This document shows positions 58,801-64,000 of a stretch of DNA of 64,000 bases, piece by piece. The position numbers and the translations under genes are program-made. The first letter of the stretch is position 1; the number at the start of each line of letters is the position of its first letter. This DNA comes from Thinopyrum elongatum (Eukaryota > Streptophyta > Magnoliopsida > Poales > Poaceae): contig CM022299.1 of the NCBI GenBank assembly GCA_011799875.1, forward strand, positions 32,130,344 to 32,194,343, written 5' to 3'. The notes below the pieces were generated by a model, which was not told where the DNA came from, searched no databases, and was given only the letters and a program-made list of their open reading frames with translations.

Positions 58801-60103
58801 CTTGCCGCAAGTCCTCGAGATGGGGCGACGGGGTCACATCGATCGTGAGTCTCTGCTCGTTTCCGCGCGCTCCAAACCACTACGGTTTGGATATTTGATC
58901 CGAGGGGCCTCTGGCCTGATAGCACTAACCATCACGTGAGCATAGTATGGGCGTTCTGCGTCGTATACTTCAGCCGAAGGTTAATAGACGTCAGCAACTG
59001 AGCGGCACACGCTGGGTTGGACTGGGAATGCAACCGCGCTTGTATAAGGGGTTGCTAGGTCTGCTCACCGGTGGTGTACGCAACGTGCAGGAGCGTCCGG
59101 GGCGATGGCCCAAGACCCCTGGGGGCATAGGTTAGTCCGGCGTGCTGACCTCTCTGTTAAGTATTTGGTCGGGTTGCGGCGTGTTGCTTAGCCGAGGCCG
59201 GGCATGACCCAGAAAAGTGTGTCCGGCCGGAGTTAAGCGAGCGTGGTGGGTAAGTTGGTGCACCCCTGCAGGGAAGAAACTTCTATCGATAGCCTGTCCT
59301 ACGGTAACGGACACTCGGAGTTGTATCCCGATCGGTACAACTAGAACATGACATGAGATGAGAACTGGATAGTACGGCTCTGGGATTGCTTTCTCGCAGG
59401 GAGTCGAGAAAGAATCCCCGACTGAGGTTGATGACATTACTGCTATACTTTACATTATGTTGGTCTGCTCTCTTCTAATGCTGCGAGACCGTTGAAGAGG
59501 CTGAAGATGCTAGTCTTCGATAGTACTAGGCTTTCCCCCTCTATTCTGGCATTTCTGCAGCCCAATCCACATATACAGCCCCCTTTGAAAATGTTGCATA
59601 TGTAGTGTAGATCCTTGCTTGCTGAGTACTTCGGATGAGTACTCACGTTTGCTTTATTTTCCTTTTTCCCCCTTTACCCCTTTGTCGCAACCAGACGACG
59701 GAGCCCCGGAGCCAGATGTCCCCGTCGACGACCACTACTACTACCAGCCCAGAGAGTACTACTAGTACGAGGAGCCGTCTGACGACCAGGAGTAGGATCG
59801 GAGGGTCCAGGGCAGGAGGCCCACGCCTTTTCGATCGTAGCTTTTATTTTTACCCCGCCTCTATGAAGGCTTATTCCTCTGTTATGTAATATATCTGTAC
59901 CCAGATATCTGACGCTTCCGCTGACACTTGTATACCATCGAGCTATGTATCCGAGCCCTCGAGGCCCTGGCTTGTAATATTTAGCTTGTATGAATTTATT
60001 TATGTTTTAGAGTTATGTTGTGATATCTTCAAGTGAGTCCTTAGGCTTGATCGTGTGCATTTGCGTGTATGATTAGCGCACGATTAAGCCGGGGGTCGTC
60101 ACA
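55878..60103 (+). repeat. 3' LTR of the chromodomain Gypsy
   Basis: A 4,226-bp copy matching 45802-50030. Differences are scattered single bases, for example near 56071 and 56593. The acidic frame B of the 5' LTR is interrupted here by TAG at 59763. Confidence 0.95.
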
Positions 60104-60108
60104 TTTGT
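60104..60108. repeat. Target-site duplication tttgt, right copy
   Basis: It repeats 45797-45801, and the transposase frame resumes at 60109. Confidence 0.95.
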
Positions 60109-61104
60109 GTTGACTTCATTCCTGGCCTTAAGAAGATTGGCCTCCCTCAATCGCGGTATGAGGGGAGACTGACTGGAAAAGGCACGCTAGGAGGGGACTC
60201 AATAATATGTAGCGACGGGCATTCTTGTTCTCAAGCACACTACACAGTTCTACAGAACTCTACCTTGGTGACCCCGTATGTCGATGAACACAAGAACATT
60301 CTGCGCTCCAAACACCCGGAGCAGTGTGACGACTGGATTACATGTGAACACATCAGGACTTTCGGCAGTTGGTTGGAAACACGTCTCAGTGGTGACAACA
60401 CTGTTTCTGATGAGCTGTACTCGTTGTCCAGGGGACCATCTTCGACTGTATTGACTTACAAAGGATACGAGATAAATGGGAATACATTTTACACGATCGC
60501 CCAAGATCAAAAGAGCACCAACCAAAACAGCGGTGTCCGCTTTGATGCAGCAACCAAGAGGGGAAAGGACACATATTATGGTTACATAGTGGACATATGG
60601 GAACTTGACTACGGACATGATTTTAAGGTCCCTTTGTTTAAGTGCAAATGGGTCAATATGTCAGGAGGCGGGGTACAGGTAGACCCACAGTATGGAATGA
60701 CAACAGTGGATCTGAACAATCTTTGGAACACAGAGTAACCATTCGTCCTAGCCAATGATGTGGCACAGGTTTTCTATGTGAAGGACATGTCTACCAAACC
60801 GAGAAAAAGAAAAGATAAGGAAGCAAATACATCATACGATGAGCCAAAGCGCCACATAGTTCTTTCAGGAAAAAGAGACATCGTGGGATTGGAGGGCAAG
60901 ACAGACATGTCTGAAGATTATGAAAAGTTTCATGAAATTCCTCCCTTCAAAGTCAAGGCTGACCCAAGCACCCTGTTTAGCGATGAAGAATATCCATGGT
61001 TACGGCGCAATAAGCAAAGGACACAAGCGAAGAAAAAGTGAAGACTTTCTCTCCACAACTATTATCATGATGCCTTTGATCTAGAATATCACTGCAGTTA
61101 CATG

Positions 61105-64000
61105 TGAAGAAATGAAATGCCTTTTGTAACAGACGAGTTTCCGTATGAAACCCTGATACTTCGAAAGAGATTGTCCATTTTGTACATGAAGTGCATCCAG
61201 TTTTTGCCGTAACCCTCTCAACTTTTTAGCACATGCTATGTGGGTGAAATGATGATACCATGCCAACTTTCAACCTTTTCAGAGTTCATTTGAAGTGCTT
61301 TTCAATTTCAGGGACATATAGCTCAAAAAAATCAGTAAATGCATGAAAAATAACAAATGAAGTCAGAAAGGGTTGAAAATTGATGATGTGGCTTTGAATG
61401 GTGCATTTTGAACACACAAAAAGTCTGGAGTTCAAATAAGTTCAAAAAAATGAAATCCCTTTGTAACAGAAGAGTTTCCGTATGAAACCCTGATACTTCG
61501 AAAGAGATTGTCTGTTTTGTACACGAAGTGCATCCAGTTTTTGCCGTAACCCTCTCAACTTTTTAGCACATGCTATGTGAGTGAAATGATGATACCATGC
61601 CAACTTTCAACCTTTTCATAGTTCATTTGTAGTGCTTTTCAATTTCAGGGTCATATAGCTCAAAAAAGTCAATAAATGCATGAAAAATAACAAATGAAGT
61701 CAGAAAGGGTTGAAAATTGATGATGTGTCTTTGAATGGTGCATTCTGAACACACAAAAAGTCTGGAGTTCAAATAAGTTCAAGAAAATGAAATCCCTTTG
61801 TAACAGAGGAGTTTCCGTATGAAACCCTGATACTTCGAAAGAGATTGTCCGTTTTGTACACGAAGTGCATCCAGTTTTTGCCGTAACCCTCTCAACTTTT
61901 TACCACATCCTATGTGGGTGAAATGATGATACCATGCCAACTTTCAACCTTTTGAGAGTTCATTTGTAGTGCTTTTCAATTTCAGGGTCATATAGCTCAA
62001 AAAAATCAGTAAATGCATGAAAAATAACAAATGAAGTCAGAAAGGGTTGAAAATTGATGATGTGGCTTTGAATGGCGCATTTTTAAAACACAAAAAGTCT
62101 GGAGTTCAAATAAGTTCAAAAAAATGAAATCCCTTTGTAACAGACGAGTTTCCGTATGAAACCCTGATACTTTGAAAGAGATTGTCCGTTTTGTACACGA
62201 AGTGCATCCAGTTTTTGCCGTAACCCTCTCAACTTTTTAGCACATGCTATGTGGGTGAAATGATGATACCATGCCAACTTTCAACCTTTTCAGAGTTCAT
62301 TTGTAGTGCTTTTAAATTTCAGGGTCATATAGCTAAAAAAAATCAGTAAATGCACGAAAAATAACAAATGAAGTCAGAAAGGGTTGAAAATTGATGATGT
62401 GGCTTTGAATGGTGCATTTTGAACACACAAAAAGTCTGGAGTTCAAATAAGTTCAAAAAAAATGAAATCCCTTTGTAACAGACGAGTTTCCGTATGAAAC
62501 CCTGATACTTCGAAAGACATTGTACGTTTTGTACATGAAATGCATCCAGTTTTTGCCGTAACCCTCTCAACTTTTGAGCACATGCTATGTGGATGAAATG
62601 ATTATAACATGACAACTTTCAACCTTTTCATAGTTTATTTGTAGTGCTTTTCAATTTCAGGGGCATATAGCTCAAAAAATCAGTAAATGCATGAAAAATA
62701 ACAAATGAAGTCAGAAAGGGTTGAAAATTAATGATGTGGCTTTGAATGGCGCATTTTGAACACACAAAAAGTCTGGAGTTCAAATAAGTTCAAAAAAATG
62801 AAATCCCTTTGTAACAGAGGAGTTTCCGTATGAAACCCTGATACTTCGAAAGAGATTGTCCGTTTTGTACACGAAGTGCATCCAGTTTTTGCCATAACCC
62901 TCTCAACTTTTTAGCACATGCTATGTGGGTGAAATGATGATACCATGCCAACTTTCAACCTTTTCAGCGTTCATTTGAAGTGCTTTTCAATTTCAGGGTC
63001 ATATAGCTCAAAAAATCAGTAAATGCATGAAAAATAACAAATGAAGTCAGAAAGGGTTGAAAATTGATGATGTGGCTTTGAATGTGCATTTTGACACACA
63101 CAAAAGTCTGGAGTTCAAATAAGTTCAAAAAAATGAAATCCCTTTGTAACAGAGAGTTTCCGTATGAAACCCTGATACTTCGAAATTGTCCGTTTGTACA
63201 GAAGTGCATCCAGTTTTTGCCGTAACCCTCTCAACTTTTAGCACATGCTATGTGGTGAAATGATGATACCATGCCAACTTTCAACCTTTTCAAGTTATTT
63301 GTAGTGCTTTTCAATTTCAGGGTCATATAGCTCAAAAAAATCAGTAATGCATGAAAAATAACAAATGAAGTCAGAAAGGGTTGAAAATTGATGATGTGGC
63401 TTTGAATGGCGCATTTTGAAACACAAAAGTCTGGAGTTAAATAAGTTCAAAAAATGAAATCCCTTTGTAAAGACGGTTTCTGTATGAAACCCTGATACTT
63501 GAAGATTGTCCGTTTGTACGAAGTGCATCCAGTTTTTGCCGTAACCCTCTCAACTTTTTAGCACATGCTATGTGGGTGAAATGATGATACCATGCCAACT
63601 TTCAACCTTTTCAGTTCATTTGAAGTGCTTTTCAATCTCAGGTCGTATACCTCAAAAAAATCAGTAAATGCATGAAAAATAACAAATGAAGTCAAAGGGT
63701 TGAAAATTGATGATGTGGCTTTGAATGGTGCATTTTGAACACACAAAAAGTCTGGAGTTCAAATAAGTTCAAAAAAGAAATCCCTTTGTAACAGACAGTT
63801 TCCGTATGAACCCTGATACTTCGAAAGAGATTGTCCGTTTTGTACATGAAGTGCATCCATTTTTGCCGTAACCCTCTCAACTTTTTAGCACATGCTATGT
63901 GGGTGAAATGTGATACCATTCCAACGCCACCTTCAAACCTGTTTAGAGTTCATTTGAAAGTGCTGTCAATTTCAGGGTTATATAGCTCAAAAAATAATTA
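61105..64000 (+). repeat. Tandem array of about 337-bp units in the CACTA 3' part
   Basis: The anchor ccgtatgaaaccctgata occurs at 61141, 61478, 61815, 62152, 62490, 62826, 63160 and 63802, and once with a T in place of the second C (63480). Periods are 337, 337, 337, 338, 336, 334, 320 and 322. Units are about 95% alike by eye, and the array continues past the window. Minus-strand frames recur in each unit but change length with small indels, so I do not call them genes. Long arrays near the ends are known in Triticeae CACTA elements. Confidence 0.92.

Larger units (their letters stand above)
45802..60103 (+). mobile_element. Chromodomain (Tekay/Del-like) Gypsy with 4.2-kb LTRs
   Basis: A complete 14,302-bp element: 5' LTR 45802-50030, PBS, an extra ORF (50422-51192), gag and pol (51437-55839), PPT, 3' LTR 55878-60103, and a perfect 5-bp target duplication (tttgt). 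Pol has the Gypsy order (protease, RT, RNase H, integrase) with a C-terminal chromodomain. The two LTRs are nearly identical; about 1-2% divergence in the parts compared by eye indicates a fairly recent insertion into the older CACTA. The family name was not determined. Confidence 0.95.
43432..61041 (+). pseudogene. CACTA TNP2-type transposase, split by a Gypsy
   Basis: Part 1 is 43432-45801 and part 2 is 60109-61041. Removing the Gypsy and one TSD joins them in frame (..DVIGFC|VDFIPGL..), 3,303 nt or about 1,100 residues. An N-terminal zinc-binding domain (CCSCPICGNTKSYS) is followed by an acidic stretch. The transposase core includes YRGAYEDLNACPVCGALRYK, NIWFGLSADGINPFG, TIND.PALSNLSGQTNKGY and SSIDVMHVTKNLCANLLGF. 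The C-terminal part has GPVFLHNMFPFERFMGVLKKY, then TYKGYEINGNTFYT and LFKCKWVN. In-frame TAG at 44641 and TAA at 60736 also break it. It would cut and paste CACTA elements; this copy cannot. Confidence 0.9.
42754..64000 (+). mobile_element. En/Spm-like CACTA DNA transposon, right end outside the window
   Basis: It starts with the terminal sequence CACTAGTAGAAAACAGGGC, followed by GC-rich subterminal repeats, a TATA-like tatatatacc (about 43066), a leader with a possible intron ending tgcacgcag just before the ATG, and a TNP2-type transposase. A 14.3-kb Gypsy interrupts the transposase at 45802. After the transposase comes a tandem array from about 61105 to the window edge. The 3' terminus is not seen. 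The base triplet before CACTA is gca (42751-42753), the possible 3-bp target duplication. Confidence 0.9.

Noticed and set aside
62343..62615. Recurrent minus-strand frame (HIACAQKLRGLRQKL) in the tandem array
   Set aside because: It appears in every unit but with different lengths and breaks; it is what a repeated AT-rich unit gives. No conserved start or domain.
61105..64000. CRISPR-like regular repeats
   Set aside because: Units of about 337 bp repeat whole, without unique spacers between short repeats. This is a eukaryotic tandem array.

Overview
The window is grass nuclear DNA, most likely from a Triticeae species (wheat, barley, rye or goatgrass). The evidence is BARE/Angela/WIS-type Copia LTRs with the terminus TGTTGGAAATATGCCCTAG, giant nested Gypsy elements, a CACTA transposon with CACTAGTAGAAAA ends, Stowaway-type MITE remnants, and a GC-rich monocot first exon in the one host gene. 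The species call is inference from these families. There are no bacterial features, rRNA genes, tRNA genes or CRISPR arrays.

Layout. (1) 1-24936 is a nested stack of transposons. A minus-strand BARE/Angela-like Copia (164-21898) has a 13.3-kb Tat-lineage Gypsy (7897-21223, TSD gtatg) inside its 5' LTR. That Copia sits beside a minus-strand Gypsy LTR (21899-22932), which abuts part of another LTR (22933-23659). That LTR in turn abuts the last piece of a chromovirus-like Gypsy pol (23661-24056) and its 3' region. (2) 24937-30631 is a second, plus-strand BARE-like Copia lacking its 5' LTR. (3) 30632-34487 holds two diverged copies of a segment carrying remnants of a LINE reverse transcriptase. 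(4) 34488-42753 is the gene island. It contains an apparently intact six-exon gene for signal peptidase complex subunit 3 (36139-39076) with an ER-stress promoter motif, three MITE remnants in its introns, and a first-exon fragment resembling a Bowman-Birk/WIP1-type protein on the other strand (39643-39771). (5) 42754-64000 is an En/Spm-like CACTA element, open at the right edge. A 14.3-kb chromodomain Gypsy (45802-60103, TSD tttgt) interrupts its transposase, and the element ends in the window as a tandem array of about 337-bp units.

How the parts fit. SPCS3 is the only complete host gene I can support; the rest is transposon-derived and mostly broken. The points most worth a second look are a spliced gene carried antisense inside the Tat Gypsy (at least five coding exons, all phases consistent), an extra intact ORF upstream of gag in the chromodomain Gypsy, a possible spliced acidic, tyrosine-rich ORF inside that element's 4.2-kb LTR, and a strong excess of TAG among in-frame stops, as expected from cytosine deamination at methylated CAG sites. 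All splice sites were read by eye; none is backed here by transcript data.
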